Shown here in pieces: positions 46,179-55,008 of a stretch of 64,000 bases of DNA; within the stretch, counting starts at the first letter, position 1, and each line of letters begins with the position of its first letter. This DNA is from Aquiflexum lacus (GTDB lineage Bacteria; Bacteroidota; Bacteroidia; Cytophagales; Cyclobacteriaceae). Made by a program: the position numbers and the translations under genes. The notes under the pieces are model-generated. The model had not been told where the DNA came from and did no database searches. It saw only the letters and a list, made by a program, of their open reading frames with translations. The DNA lies in the NCBI RefSeq assembly GCF_015476655.1, contig NZ_JABFHF010000001.1, positions 186,001 to 250,000 on the forward strand. The letters run 5' to 3'.

Positions 46179-47312
46179 TTATTTCATCCCATTAATCCAC
46201 TCCCTGATCAACTCAACCCCTTCCTTATGGACACTGACCCTTCCGATTTCAGGCATGGCGGCTCCTACCTTGTTGGTGGACATCCGGAAAGTCATGATGG
46301 ATTCGTCTGCTTTACCGGGATAAATGGCATATTTGAAAGACCCTGCTCCAAAACCGGCAGCAACAGGAGTTTTAAAAACCCCAAGTTTCATTGGGTCAGT
46401 TTCCTCATAATCCAAAAAAAGCCCCGAAGTACTTGCAGGTCCTTCTGCTCGGTGGCAATGGGCACAGTTGATGTCCAGGTAGGCTTTGGCACGTAATTCC
46501 AATGGTTGGGAACCATCACTATAATCTACCATTGCGGTATAATGGTTTAAATCCTGAATATTTTCAAGATATCCCGCTTCTGACCATTTGACCAATTGGT
46601 TTTTGCTTTCCTTTCCGAATTGGATAGAGTGGTTGAGGTATTTTGCCTTAACTCCAATAGGAACCATCACCTCATTTTCGTTGTGACAGCTTTTGCATTG
46701 GTTTTTATTGGGCACGATGTAATTGATGACCTTTTCATTGCCGTTTTGGTCTGTCCAACTCACTTCTTTTTCGGCACCCACCACTTTATACTCCGCCTCG
46801 GTCTGATCATCTTTCCAGATGTAAGGAAAAGCTTCCCATATTCCCTGACGCTTGACCATTAGCCTAGTTTCGATGACTCTCTTTTCCCCTTCCGGATTTC
46901 TGAAATCCACCGGGTAGTAAAAATTCTTGATGATGATGGTTTGATCAGGAAAATCAAAAGAGCCGCCTACATCCTGATTGATTTTGGCGGAAGTCCCCTC
47001 CGGCATCCATATATACCTGGATTTAAAAGCATAATCTGTAAAGAGTGAAGATGAAGGTTCGTAATTGACAAGCTTCCCACTAGGATCCAATGCCCTTAAC
47101 TGACCTTTGAAAAACCCGTATTCCGAAAGTGTTTTGAAAGGAATCTGATTAAAATCAATTGATGCTATATTGATATCCGGGGCATCAGTATATTCGATCT
47201 GCGCCCGTTCTTCCACAGTTTTTTCCTGCCCTTTTTCCCCAGAGCAACCGAAACCCAATATCAAGGAAATGAAAAAGATTCCTGCTGGAAAATATGGCTG
47301 ACTGAACTTCAT
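46179..47312 (-). CDS. SO2930-family diheme c-type cytochrome lipoprotein
   Basis: 377 residues with a lipoprotein signal (lipobox LGFGC, Cys23). Two heme motifs are seen, C206-K-S-C209-H210 and C283-A-H-C286-H287. The length, the region LVNYEPSSSLFTDYAFKSRYIWMPEG and the spacing of hemes match TIGR03806 (SO2930 family). Members nearly always lie next to a parallel beta-helix protein of TIGR03805, and that partner is the gene just upstream, 4 bp away. The pair is thought to act together in the envelope, but the reaction is not known. Confidence 0.92.
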   Translation of the reverse strand: MKFSQPYFPAGIFFISLILGFGCSGEKGQEKTVEERAQIEYTDAPDINIASIDFNQIPFKTLSEYGFFKGQLRALDPSGKLVNYEPSSSLFTDYAFKSRYIWMPEGTSAKINQDVGGSFDFPDQTIIIKNFYYPVDFRNPEGEKRVIETRLMVKRQGIWEAFPYIWKDDQTEAEYKVVGAEKEVSWTDQNGNEKVINYIVPNKNQCKSCHNENEVMVPIGVKAKYLNHSIQFGKESKNQLVKWSEAGYLENIQDLNHYTAMVDYSDGSQPLELRAKAYLDINCAHCHRAEGPASTSGLFLDYEETDPMKLGVFKTPVAAGFGAGSFKYAIYPGKADESIMTFRMSTNKVGAAMPEIGRVSVHKEGVELIREWINGMK

Positions 47313-47316
47313 GCTA

Positions 47317-48624
47317 TTATAATTTAGCTACGGCACTTACATCTGTCTTGATTACCGTTTCGCATTGGAAAGGGGTATAGTCTTTGGATGCTTTGATGTT
47401 TTCCTCGCCTTCCCAAAGGTCAAAAAGCGTGAAATGCAGTTTTTCCATACCGGTTTCCCGGATGCATACTTTCATGGGATTGGTTGATATATCGTCGCTG
47501 ATGCTTTTGTCCCAAAACCCATCATAGATGATGTCCTGGGTTTTCCCTTTGCCATGGGCATTATAGACCGAAATCAATTGCCCAAACTCTTTGGTCAAGT
47601 CAGGGATTTTCCAGGTTCGCTTGTAGTCATTGTCATGCACATAAATATTGGAAGTGAATGGTGACCAATTTGGTGCTTCGATAGGAAAACCTGTAATGTG
47701 ATAATTGGCAATGGCGATTCCGGTGGTTTTGTTTTTGTGAATTCTGTTGTTGTAAACCTCTATATCCTTTGCCGCCAAAAGTATGATTCCCGATCCGGGT
47801 GGAATCATGGTTACGGTGTTTCCGTTTGGTTCATCACTTAGCGGAACCGCAAAATTGACATGGTTATTGGACGTGATATCATTATCATAAATCTTAGTAC
47901 CACGGCCCTCGGCTTTTGGAAGTCCTGGCAGGTTGAATACCAAAATACCTCCTGAATTGTCCCTAGCATTATTTCCATAAACTTCTGCATTGTCGGAATT
48001 TTCTATTTCAATCCCTGCCACATTCCCAAAGGCAAGAGAATTTCTGACAATGATATTTTCAGACTGACCTACATAAATCCCTGCATCCTTGGAATGGGAA
48101 GCAATACATTCATCGATCATGACATTGCTGCACTGAACAGGGTAAATGGCATAAGTGCCGTTTTTGGATTTGTCTCCGTTGGTCCAGGTGACATTGATGC
48201 GCCTAAAGGTGATGCCATCGCTATGCTGGCTTTTGATTCCGTCACCTGGAGCATCCTCAATACTTAGATCTTCTATCTTGACATTGTTGCCCACCAGTTT
48301 GACACCTTCACCCCCAGATCTAAGCTCACGAAATGAAAGGACTGTTTCCCCCATTCCTGCCCCTTTGATGCTGATGTTGTTTTTGGAGTCCAGTATCAAC
48401 TGGGTTTTGAGGCTGTAGAATCCTGAGGGGATTTCAATGACATCACCGTCTTCCGCCAAAATAAAATCCTCAATGACTTTTTCAATTTCCTCTTGAGAGG
48501 CTTTCCTCAGTTTGGAAGAATCGAAAGTCTGTTCGTTGGAGGAATCCGAACAGTTCATAAGGATAAACAGGGAAACTGAAAGAAGTCCTGCTATTCGTAA
48601 GAAAGGTTTAAATGTCATAGCCAT
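47317..48624 (-). CDS. Parallel beta-helix lipoprotein, TIGR03805-like
   Basis: 435 residues; ATG at 48618 is an alternative start. Lipobox ILMNC gives Cys25. The body is a right-handed parallel beta-helix made of short repeats rich in Asn and Asp, for example NIIVRNSLAFGNVAGIEIEN and ITSNNHVNFAVPLSD, as in pectate lyase-like and NosD-like proteins. It belongs with the SO2930-type cytochrome, whose gene follows 4 bp downstream. A carbohydrate or copper/heme-related role has been imagined for such proteins; none is proven. Confidence 0.9.
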   Translation of the reverse strand: MAMTFKPFLRIAGLLSVSLFILMNCSDSSNEQTFDSSKLRKASQEEIEKVIEDFILAEDGDVIEIPSGFYSLKTQLILDSKNNISIKGAGMGETVLSFRELRSGGEGVKLVGNNVKIEDLSIEDAPGDGIKSQHSDGITFRRINVTWTNGDKSKNGTYAIYPVQCSNVMIDECIASHSKDAGIYVGQSENIIVRNSLAFGNVAGIEIENSDNAEVYGNNARDNSGGILVFNLPGLPKAEGRGTKIYDNDITSNNHVNFAVPLSDEPNGNTVTMIPPGSGIILLAAKDIEVYNNRIHKNKTTGIAIANYHITGFPIEAPNWSPFTSNIYVHDNDYKRTWKIPDLTKEFGQLISVYNAHGKGKTQDIIYDGFWDKSISDDISTNPMKVCIRETGMEKLHFTLFDLWEGEENIKASKDYTPFQCETVIKTDVSAVAKL

Positions 48625-48727
48625 TGGGTTAGAATAAGATAGTATCCTGCTATTTCAATTTGATATAAAGGTTATTCCAAATTTAAAAAATTTTGTTTTG
48701 ATTAGCCTTTGACAAAAATCAAAAAAA

Positions 48728-49291
48728 TCACATGCTTGACCTTATCCTGCTCAATGTTTCAATACTCATATCCAAATAAGAGGCTATATGGCCTACCGCA
48801 GCATATTGGATGATCAAAGGTTTTTTTGTTAACAACTCCAAGTACCTTTCCTTTGCGGATTTAAATTTTGAAAATATCAATAGCTCTTCAAGGGAGATAT
48901 AATACCGTTCCAAAATCAAGCGGTATATATGTTCCATATTTTTATCCTGGTCCAGGAGTGCCATCAATTCAGAATAGCTGATCTGCAAAACATGGGTTTC
49001 ACTTAAAGCCTCAATATTCTCGTAAGTAGGTGTTTGGGAAATAAAACTTGACATGGCAGTAATGAATTCCCCTTCACCACTAAAACTAATGGTAATGTCT
49101 TTGTCATCTCTTTTGTAAGCACTTCTAACAATACCGGATTGGATATAAGTAATGTGTTGGCAGATTTGTCCCTCACTGATTAGGAGGTCACCTTTTTGAA
49201 GAGTTTTCTCCTGAAGTTTATCGAAAAATAAGTGCAAAGAGGTTTCAGGAATATCCGGGTATAATTCATGTATAACAGGGATTTTGTTCAT
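48728..49291 (-). CDS. Crp/Fnr-family regulator
   Basis: 187 residues. An N-terminal cyclic nucleotide-binding fold (about 20-130) contains LQKGDLLISEGQICQHITYIQSG and GEGEFITAMSSF; the C-terminal helix-turn-helix is short and ends in VGHIASYLDMSIETLSRIRS. The cAMP-binding PRxAxx pattern is not present, so the effector is uncertain. Proteins of this small Bacteroidota type often regulate a neighbouring gene; ruvC lies 18 bp downstream, but a regulatory link there is doubtful. Confidence 0.88.
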   Translation of the reverse strand: MNKIPVIHELYPDIPETSLHLFFDKLQEKTLQKGDLLISEGQICQHITYIQSGIVRSAYKRDDKDITISFSGEGEFITAMSSFISQTPTYENIEALSETHVLQISYSELMALLDQDKNMEHIYRLILERYYISLEELLIFSKFKSAKERYLELLTKKPLIIQYAAVGHIASYLDMSIETLSRIRSSM

Positions 49292-49309
49292 TTCAACACC
49301 GGATTTTGA

Positions 49310-49888
49310 TTAAAGTCCCTTGACCCTCCCTGGATTTTCTTCCAAAAATGATTTCCACCCTGCAGTCCTTCCCCTTGTCTGCAAACGACCGTCGTGGAAA
49401 TGATGGCATAGCGCTACCGCCAATGCATCTGTTGCATCCAAAAGCTTTGGGATTTCCTCGATTTTCAGGAGTGTTTTGAGCATTTCAGCTACCTGTATTT
49501 TGGAGGCATTGCCATTGCCTGTGACAGATTGCTTCACTTTTTTGGGGGAATATTCTGAAATGGGTATGTCTCGTGCCAAAGCCGCAGCCATTGCCACACC
49601 CTGTGCCCGCCCCAATTTGAGCATAGACTGTACATTTTCCCCATAAAAAGGAGCTTCCAATGCCACCGAATCCGGATGGAATTCATCTATGAGTCCTGTG
49701 ATCCTTTCAAAAATTTTTTTGAGCTTCAGTTCATGGGTGCTATATTTTTTAAGATGGATTACCCCATATTGCAGTAGACTGTGGTTTTTGCCTGTGATTA
49801 GAATCACACCATAACCCATGATGTTGGTTCCAGGGTCAATTCCCAATATTATTTTTTCTTTTGCTTCTTTTTTTTCTTCTTTACCCAT
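49310..49888 (-). CDS. ruvC: Holliday junction resolvase RuvC
   Basis: 192 residues. RuvC cuts Holliday junctions together with RuvAB during recombination repair. The RNase H-like active site has Asp18 in LGIDPGT, a Glu in VALEAPFYG and the C-terminal acidic pair in LDATDALAVALCHHF. A lysine- and glutamate-rich N-terminal extension of about 10 residues precedes the domain. It is divergent from the glycosyltransferase gene, with 19 bp between starts. Confidence 0.97.
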   Translation of the reverse strand: MGKEEKKEAKEKIILGIDPGTNIMGYGVILITGKNHSLLQYGVIHLKKYSTHELKLKKIFERITGLIDEFHPDSVALEAPFYGENVQSMLKLGRAQGVAMAAALARDIPISEYSPKKVKQSVTGNGNASKIQVAEMLKTLLKIEEIPKLLDATDALAVALCHHFHDGRLQTRGRTAGWKSFLEENPGRVKGL

Positions 49889-49907
49889 TACCGCAATTTA
49901 GGAATTC

Positions 49908-51014
49908 ATGGCAATATTTTACCTTTTGATTGGGATACTTTATGTGATTGCACTTTTACAACTGTCGTTTATATGGAACAAACAGAAAGAAGTAAGACCA
50001 AAAGTTAATTTAAATCGAAAGGTAAGCATTCTTATACCGTTTAGAAATGAACTGGTGAACCTTCAAAATATTTTAGATAGTGTCCTTTCAATAAGCTTTA
50101 GTCCCTATGAAGTACTGTTTATTGATGACCAAAGTCAGGATGGCGGAGGCCAGTTTGTAAAAGATTTTCTGAAAAAAATTAATCCTCGAATCCCCATTAA
50201 AGTGATTTCTAATAGAGGGATGGGAAAAAAAGCCGCCATTGATTCAGGGGTAAAGAAAGCTGGAGGCGAAATCATTTTCACAACAGATGCAGATTGTATT
50301 TTGCCTGAAAATTGGATTGAGGAAAAGCTTAGGTTTTTTGAAGATTCTGGTATCCAAATGGTGGCAGGTCCTGTGATGACTAAAGATGATAAAGGATTTT
50401 TTTCCAGTTTCCAACAAATTGAGTGGGCAAGCATCCTGTTGGTAACTAAAGCAGGATTTGAGATTGGCTCTCCGATTATGTGCAGCGCAGCTAATATGGC
50501 ATACAGGAAAAGCGCATTTATTGAAGTAGAAGGATATCGCGGAAATGAACATGTGATGACCGGGGATGATGAATTTCTGCTCAAAAAAATAGTCAAGAAG
50601 TTTGGTGCCAAGTCAGCGATTTATGTGAATGATTACAAAGGCTTGGTGTATACCCAACCGCAGGATTCCTGGGAAGGTTTATTAGCGCAAAGAAGCCGTT
50701 GGACTTCTAAGTGGAGGATGCATGGTAATCTGTCGCACCTTTTGAGTGCTGTGATCCCGGTTTTATTACAGTTGGTTTTTCTGTCAAGTTGGATGCTGCT
50801 TTTCCAAGGGGGTTTTTCTATGCTTGTTTTTCTGTTTTTGTGGGCTGTGAAAATCGGGGCAGAATGGCTTGTTTTAGGGAAAGTACTTTGCGAATTAAGG
50901 ATTCATCAACGTTTTGCCAATTTTTTGGTCACCTCGGTGATTCATCCTTTCTTTGTGATAGGAACCGTAACGGCTACGTTTTTTGGTGAAAAGAAATGGA
51001 AGGGCAGAGTTTAG
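49908..51014 (+). CDS. Membrane glycosyltransferase family 2, processive type
   Basis: 368 residues. An N-terminal helix (1-20) is followed by a GT2 catalytic domain with SILIPFRNE, LFIDDQSQD, TDADCILPENW (DxD), TGDDEFLL and the Q-R-S-R-W motif (QxxRW), then three membrane helices at the C-terminus. This plan is that of beta-glycan synthases and related membrane transferases. It is a paralogue of the enzyme encoded at 53440. The sugar and acceptor are unknown; a polysaccharide deacetylase gene lies between the two. Confidence 0.9.
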   Translation: MAIFYLLIGILYVIALLQLSFIWNKQKEVRPKVNLNRKVSILIPFRNELVNLQNILDSVLSISFSPYEVLFIDDQSQDGGGQFVKDFLKKINPRIPIKVISNRGMGKKAAIDSGVKKAGGEIIFTTDADCILPENWIEEKLRFFEDSGIQMVAGPVMTKDDKGFFSSFQQIEWASILLVTKAGFEIGSPIMCSAANMAYRKSAFIEVEGYRGNEHVMTGDDEFLLKKIVKKFGAKSAIYVNDYKGLVYTQPQDSWEGLLAQRSRWTSKWRMHGNLSHLLSAVIPVLLQLVFLSSWMLLFQGGFSMLVFLFLWAVKIGAEWLVLGKVLCELRIHQRFANFLVTSVIHPFFVIGTVTATFFGEKKWKGRV

Positions 51015-51328
51015 CTAACACTCCCATTCTGTATATCAACTCCTAAATTTACTTGACACTTTTTTTAATGTTTTTTTTTATTTCACCCCCTCATCTTTCA
51101 TCTAAAGAGATTGCCACGTCGCACGAAGGACTGTTTAAAATATCAAAGTTTCCCAAATGCTCCTCCTGCCAAAGGCAGGCAGGCGCAATGAAGCATCACC
51201 TTATCCTTTATCCTTTTATCTTCGGTCTTCAGTCTTCCGACTTCCGACCTCCAACAATTACTTGAAGATATGCAGCGATTCAAATATCATTTTCCTAGTA
51301 AATCCATAACTTTACAGACTTTAACGAA
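51015..51328. other. 314-bp spacer with pyrimidine-rich imperfect repeats
   Basis: No gene is seen. It contains a CCTGCC/GGCAGG palindromic stretch near 51166-51187 and, at about 51215-51255, imperfect repeats of the type CTTCAGTCTTCCGACTTCCGAC, the pyrimidine counterpart of the purine-rich tract at 54541. Confidence 0.55.
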
Positions 51329-51589
51329 ATGGAAATTATGACTGATGAGGAGTTTGACTTGCTGGATGAACTTTATTTTGTTCATCCTTTCAGCTATTTA
51401 AAAGAAACGTTGGCTTGGGAAGATGAATTGCTTTTGGCTACCTTGCAATCGCTGTACGAAAAAGCCTATATCAAATGCCTGACCGAACCCGATACAGAGA
51501 TTTTCGATCAAGTTGATTTTAAAGGATCAGGAAAAAATTTGTATTACTTGGCAACAAAAAAAGGTCTGATGGAGCATAATGCCATTTAA
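51329..51589 (+). CDS. Small acidic protein of unknown function
   Basis: 86 residues, acidic and helical, starting at an ATG. It contains LLDELYFVHPFSYLKETLAWEDE and KNLYYLATKKGLMEHN, suggesting a small winged or helical domain, but I do not recognise the family. It overlaps the SpoIIE phosphatase gene by 11 nt, so the two are translationally coupled and may work together, for example as a phosphatase partner. Confidence 0.75.
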   Translation: MEIMTDEEFDLLDELYFVHPFSYLKETLAWEDELLLATLQSLYEKAYIKCLTEPDTEIFDQVDFKGSGKNLYYLATKKGLMEHNAI

Positions 51590-52811
51590 AAAAATAAAAG
51601 TGACCACACAAACGGTAAAATATCAAAAAAAGGAACTCGAGTTAAAAGCCTTACTCGAGATTACTCAGGCTATCAATGAAAATAAATCCGCTTCAGTTCT
51701 CTTAAATATTTTTAAATTTACTTGCTTGGTTCACTTGAACATCAAGTCGATACTTTTATACATGGTAGACCAAGAGCAATTCGAGCTGAAGATCAGCCAT
51801 GGAATTAAAAATATTATACCGGAGCGGATTCCGGAAAGCAAAGTAAATTATTCCAAGGAATCAGGGGAGTTGAATATTGAACTTGATCACGGTTATTCTT
51901 TTTCTGAATTGGAAAGTTATCTACCTGTATACCACAAGGAAAGGATGCTTGCGATACTTTTTCTCAGGAAAAAATTTGAGGATGAATACCTTGACCTGAA
52001 CTTTACCCAGGCTTTGACCAACATTATGGTGGTTGCTTTGGAAAACAAGAGATTCGCCAAAAGACAATTGGAGCAGGAAAGATTGAAAAGAGAGGTTGAG
52101 ATCGCCTCCAATGTGCAAAGGATGCTTTTTCCGGCCTTACTTCCTCAAACTGAAAAGCTAAAAGCTAAAGTCACCTATGTACCACATTCCACTGTTGGCG
52201 GGGATTATTATGATTTGATTCAGAAGTCAGAAGATGAGGTTTTTTTCTGTATTGCAGATGTCTCAGGCAAAGGAATGCCTGCAGCATTGTTGATGTCTAA
52301 TTTTCAGGCTGCATTGAGGACACTGCTCAGGAGTTCATCAGACATCAAAATGATCGTGGAGCAATTGAATTATACCATTTTTGATAACACTAAAGGAGAA
52401 CGGTTTATCACTTTTTTTCTAGGTTATTATAATTATAAAAAAAGGGAATTGATCTATGTGAATGCCGGGCATAATCCTCCTGTGTTGTGTTGGGAGGGAG
52501 AAAAAAGAAGTGAAAATTTGGGGGCAGGTACAACTATTTTAGGGGCATTTGAGCAGTTGCCTTTTTTGGAAGTAGGCAAAAGGTCCCATCTGAAAGGATT
52601 TACGATCCACTTATACACCGATGGACTTACTGAAACTTTTAATGGTGCCGAAGAAGAATACGGGGATGAGAGATTTCATCAATTTGTTAAAAGCCAGCTT
52701 TGCGTAGAACCTAATACATTCCATGATTTATTTTTCAAAGATTTGAAAGATTTTTCAGTAGGTGGGCAGCAACGGGATGATATTACTTTGCTGAGCATAA
52801 GATTTAAATAA
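51579..52811 (+). CDS. GAF-like / SpoIIE serine phosphatase (PPM family)
   Basis: 410 residues, cytoplasmic. An N-terminal sensor region (about 25-165) resembles a GAF domain, a helical linker follows (about 165-195, LEQERLKREVEIASNVQ), then the SpoIIE domain with GGDYYDL, IADVSGKGMPAALLMSNF, NAGHNPPVL, YTDGLTETF and RDDITLLSI, giving the metal-binding aspartates. Such enzymes dephosphorylate anti-sigma antagonists (STAS proteins) in partner-switching systems. No kinase or STAS gene is nearby. It is followed after 2 bp by the deacetylase gene, tying signalling to an envelope polysaccharide operon. Confidence 0.9.
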   Translation: MPFKKIKVTTQTVKYQKKELELKALLEITQAINENKSASVLLNIFKFTCLVHLNIKSILLYMVDQEQFELKISHGIKNIIPERIPESKVNYSKESGELNIELDHGYSFSELESYLPVYHKERMLAILFLRKKFEDEYLDLNFTQALTNIMVVALENKRFAKRQLEQERLKREVEIASNVQRMLFPALLPQTEKLKAKVTYVPHSTVGGDYYDLIQKSEDEVFFCIADVSGKGMPAALLMSNFQAALRTLLRSSSDIKMIVEQLNYTIFDNTKGERFITFFLGYYNYKKRELIYVNAGHNPPVLCWEGEKRSENLGAGTTILGAFEQLPFLEVGKRSHLKGFTIHLYTDGLTETFNGAEEEYGDERFHQFVKSQLCVEPNTFHDLFFKDLKDFSVGGQQRDDITLLSIRFK

Positions 52812-52813
52812 TC

Positions 52814-53443
52814 ATGGTTTGGATACACCATGTACCTGCATTGATACCCCGAATGTTTTCACAATTTGTATGGAACAAGGAGAGGAGTGAAAACAAGATT
52901 TACCTGACTTTTGACGATGGTCCGGTATCAGGAGTGACTGATTATGTTTTGGATGAGTTGGCAAAAAGAAATATGAATGCCACATTTTTTATGGTCGGAG
53001 ATAATATCCAAAAAAATCATCGATTGGCCCAAGAAGTTCTTCAATCAGGAAACGGGATTGGAAATCATACCATGCACCATGTAAATGGATTTAAGACTCC
53101 TTATGAAGTTTATCTCGAAGAAATCGATAATTGTCAACTACAGATCCAAGAGACTTTATCAATATCGAGTAGGCTTTTCAGACCACCTTATGGGAAAATC
53201 ACCAAAAAACAGTTTAAATCAGTTGTGGCCGATTATGATGTGATCATGTGGGATGTACTTTCGGGTGATTTTGATGCTACCCAAAGCGCAGAGGAATGCC
53301 TGAAAAAATCCATAAAGTATTCAAGAAATGGTTCCATTGTTGTTTTTCATGATCAACAAAAAACCAAAGAAATGATCAAAAGAGTCCTGCCGGATTATTT
53401 GGATTTTTTGAATGACTCAGGTTTAGAGACAGCTTTATTATGA
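52814..53443 (+). CDS. Polysaccharide deacetylase (NodB domain)
   Basis: 209 residues. The NodB motifs are complete: LTFDDGP (Asp34-Asp35), GNHTMHH (metal-binding histidines near 89 and 93), RPPYGK, the IMWDVLSGDFD stretch and IVVFHDQ. These enzymes remove acetyl groups from N-acetylglucosamine-containing glycans using a divalent metal. No cleavable signal peptide is evident, so it may act in the cytoplasm or at the membrane. It sits 2 bp after the SpoIIE gene and overlaps the next glycosyltransferase gene by 4 nt. Confidence 0.93.
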   Translation: MVWIHHVPALIPRMFSQFVWNKERSENKIYLTFDDGPVSGVTDYVLDELAKRNMNATFFMVGDNIQKNHRLAQEVLQSGNGIGNHTMHHVNGFKTPYEVYLEEIDNCQLQIQETLSISSRLFRPPYGKITKKQFKSVVADYDVIMWDVLSGDFDATQSAEECLKKSIKYSRNGSIVVFHDQQKTKEMIKRVLPDYLDFLNDSGLETALL

Positions 53444-54540
53444 TTTTTTTAGCGGTAATATTGGTCGTTATTCTTTTGTTACAAGATATTTCGCTCTGGT
53501 TTTTGTTGAGGTTGAACTTTAAGGATTATGTGAAAAAAGAGGTTTCTGAATTCCCCTTTGTCAGTATTTTGATTCCCAGCAGAAATGAGGAAGAGAATTT
53601 ACCTGCATGTTTAGAGTCCATTGCCAAACTCAATTATCCAAAAGATAAGCTTCAGATAATATTGGGAAATGATAGCAGTACTGATGAAACAGAAGTTTTG
53701 TTAAAAGCATTCTCAGATCAAAATGATCATGTGAAACTGGTTCAAATCCAAGAAGGTGACAGTACCAAAACTAACGGCAAAGCCAACGCACTTTCCCAAA
53801 TGGCCAAATACGCCAATGGGAAGGTTTTACTTTTCACAGATGCAGACTGTCATTTGCCTCAGAATTGGGTTAGGAGTATGGTGATGGCATACCAAAATAC
53901 CCAAGCAGGTATTGTTACGGGAATTACCCATGTCAAATCAGATAGTGTTTTTGGAAAAATGCAGGGCATGGATTGGTGGTTGACCTTGGGGATGGTCAAA
54001 GTGATGTCAGATCTTGGTTTTTCTGTCACCTCCATGGGCAATAATATGTTGATATCAAAAGAAGCATACCTATCTGTGGGTGGATTTGAGGGGATTCCTT
54101 TTTCCCTTACAGAAGATTTTGAAATTGCCAGAAATATCCAATCCAAAGGATACAAAGTACTGCAGCAAGTATCCAAGGATAACCTTATAAAAACCAAACC
54201 TCAAAAAAGCTATCTTGGATTACTTCAACAAAGAAAACGATGGATGTCGGGTGCCATGGCACTGCCGCTTTATTGGAGATTGATTTTGGCCATTCAAGTG
54301 TTTTTTTTTCCAAGTATTATATTGTTGGTTTTTTTACATCCTCTACTAGGTTTCAGTTTATGGTTTACCAAAGTGTTAACACAAGGCGTCTTTATTTACA
54401 CTTTTGCTATAAAACCCGGAGTGAAGTTGGCTGTTTTGGATCTTTTCTTATTCGAAATATATTATATGATTACGTCTTGGTCCACGATACTTTATTATTT
54501 TTGGCCTGCCAAAACAAATTGGAAGGGTAGAAAGTATTGA
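53440..54540 (+). CDS. Membrane glycosyltransferase family 2, processive type
   Basis: 366 residues with the same plan as the enzyme at 49908: an N-terminal helix, GT2 domain with SILIPSRNEEENL, LGNDSSTDE, TDADCHLPQNW, TEDFEIARN and the Q-R-K-R-W motif, and C-terminal membrane helices. It overlaps the deacetylase gene by 4 nt, so synthesis and deacetylation of the same glycan is a natural reading. The polymer is not identified. A polypurine repeat tract follows directly. Confidence 0.91.
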   Translation: MIFLAVILVVILLLQDISLWFLLRLNFKDYVKKEVSEFPFVSILIPSRNEEENLPACLESIAKLNYPKDKLQIILGNDSSTDETEVLLKAFSDQNDHVKLVQIQEGDSTKTNGKANALSQMAKYANGKVLLFTDADCHLPQNWVRSMVMAYQNTQAGIVTGITHVKSDSVFGKMQGMDWWLTLGMVKVMSDLGFSVTSMGNNMLISKEAYLSVGGFEGIPFSLTEDFEIARNIQSKGYKVLQQVSKDNLIKTKPQKSYLGLLQQRKRWMSGAMALPLYWRLILAIQVFFFPSIILLVFLHPLLGFSLWFTKVLTQGVFIYTFAIKPGVKLAVLDLFLFEIYYMITSWSTILYYFWPAKTNWKGRKY

Positions 54541-55008
54541 GGAGGATGTGAGAGTAGAGGTTTGAGGTTAGGACCAAGAGAAAAGAGCCAAGAGCCAAGA
54601 ACCAAAGCCTGTCCCGAGTATCGGGGAGCCAAGAGTCGAGAAGCGAGAAGCGAGAAGCGAGAGACGAGAATAGAGAGACCGAAAGATGGTTTGATATAAT
54701 CATGAATAAACTATTGAGAAAGACTTCACCTTTTCATGTCGACGGCAGGAGACATCTTAAAGACGTTAGAGCCAAAGCCTGCCCCGATGAATATCGGGGA
54801 AACAAGAACCAAGAATCAAGAGGGGAGAAGCGAGAACCAAGATGCGAGAACCATGAAACGAGAGCTGAGAACCATGAGGCACAGATAAATGCCGTGGGAT
54901 TTCCCGTCAGAGGCACGTCACGTCCGAAATGGGATAGGCAGAATGGGAGAATCGAGAACCAAGAGACGAGAATTTAGAATAAACCAAAAACCATTAACCA
55001 ATACCAAA
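54541..55008. repeat. Polypurine imperfect repeat tract, no gene
   Basis: Two blocks (about 54541-54690 and 54780-54985) are built from imperfect short units such as GAGAAGC, GAGCCAAGA and GAACCAAGA. Embedded palindromes CCCGA/TCGGGG occur at 54613-54626 and 54782-54799. Open frames across the tract on both strands are low-complexity and not credible as genes. Confidence 0.75.

Noticed and set aside
54702-54977. Open frame of 91 codons in the polypurine tract
   Set aside because: Its sequence is low complexity and simply reflects repeated purine units; frames on the opposite strand are equally long.
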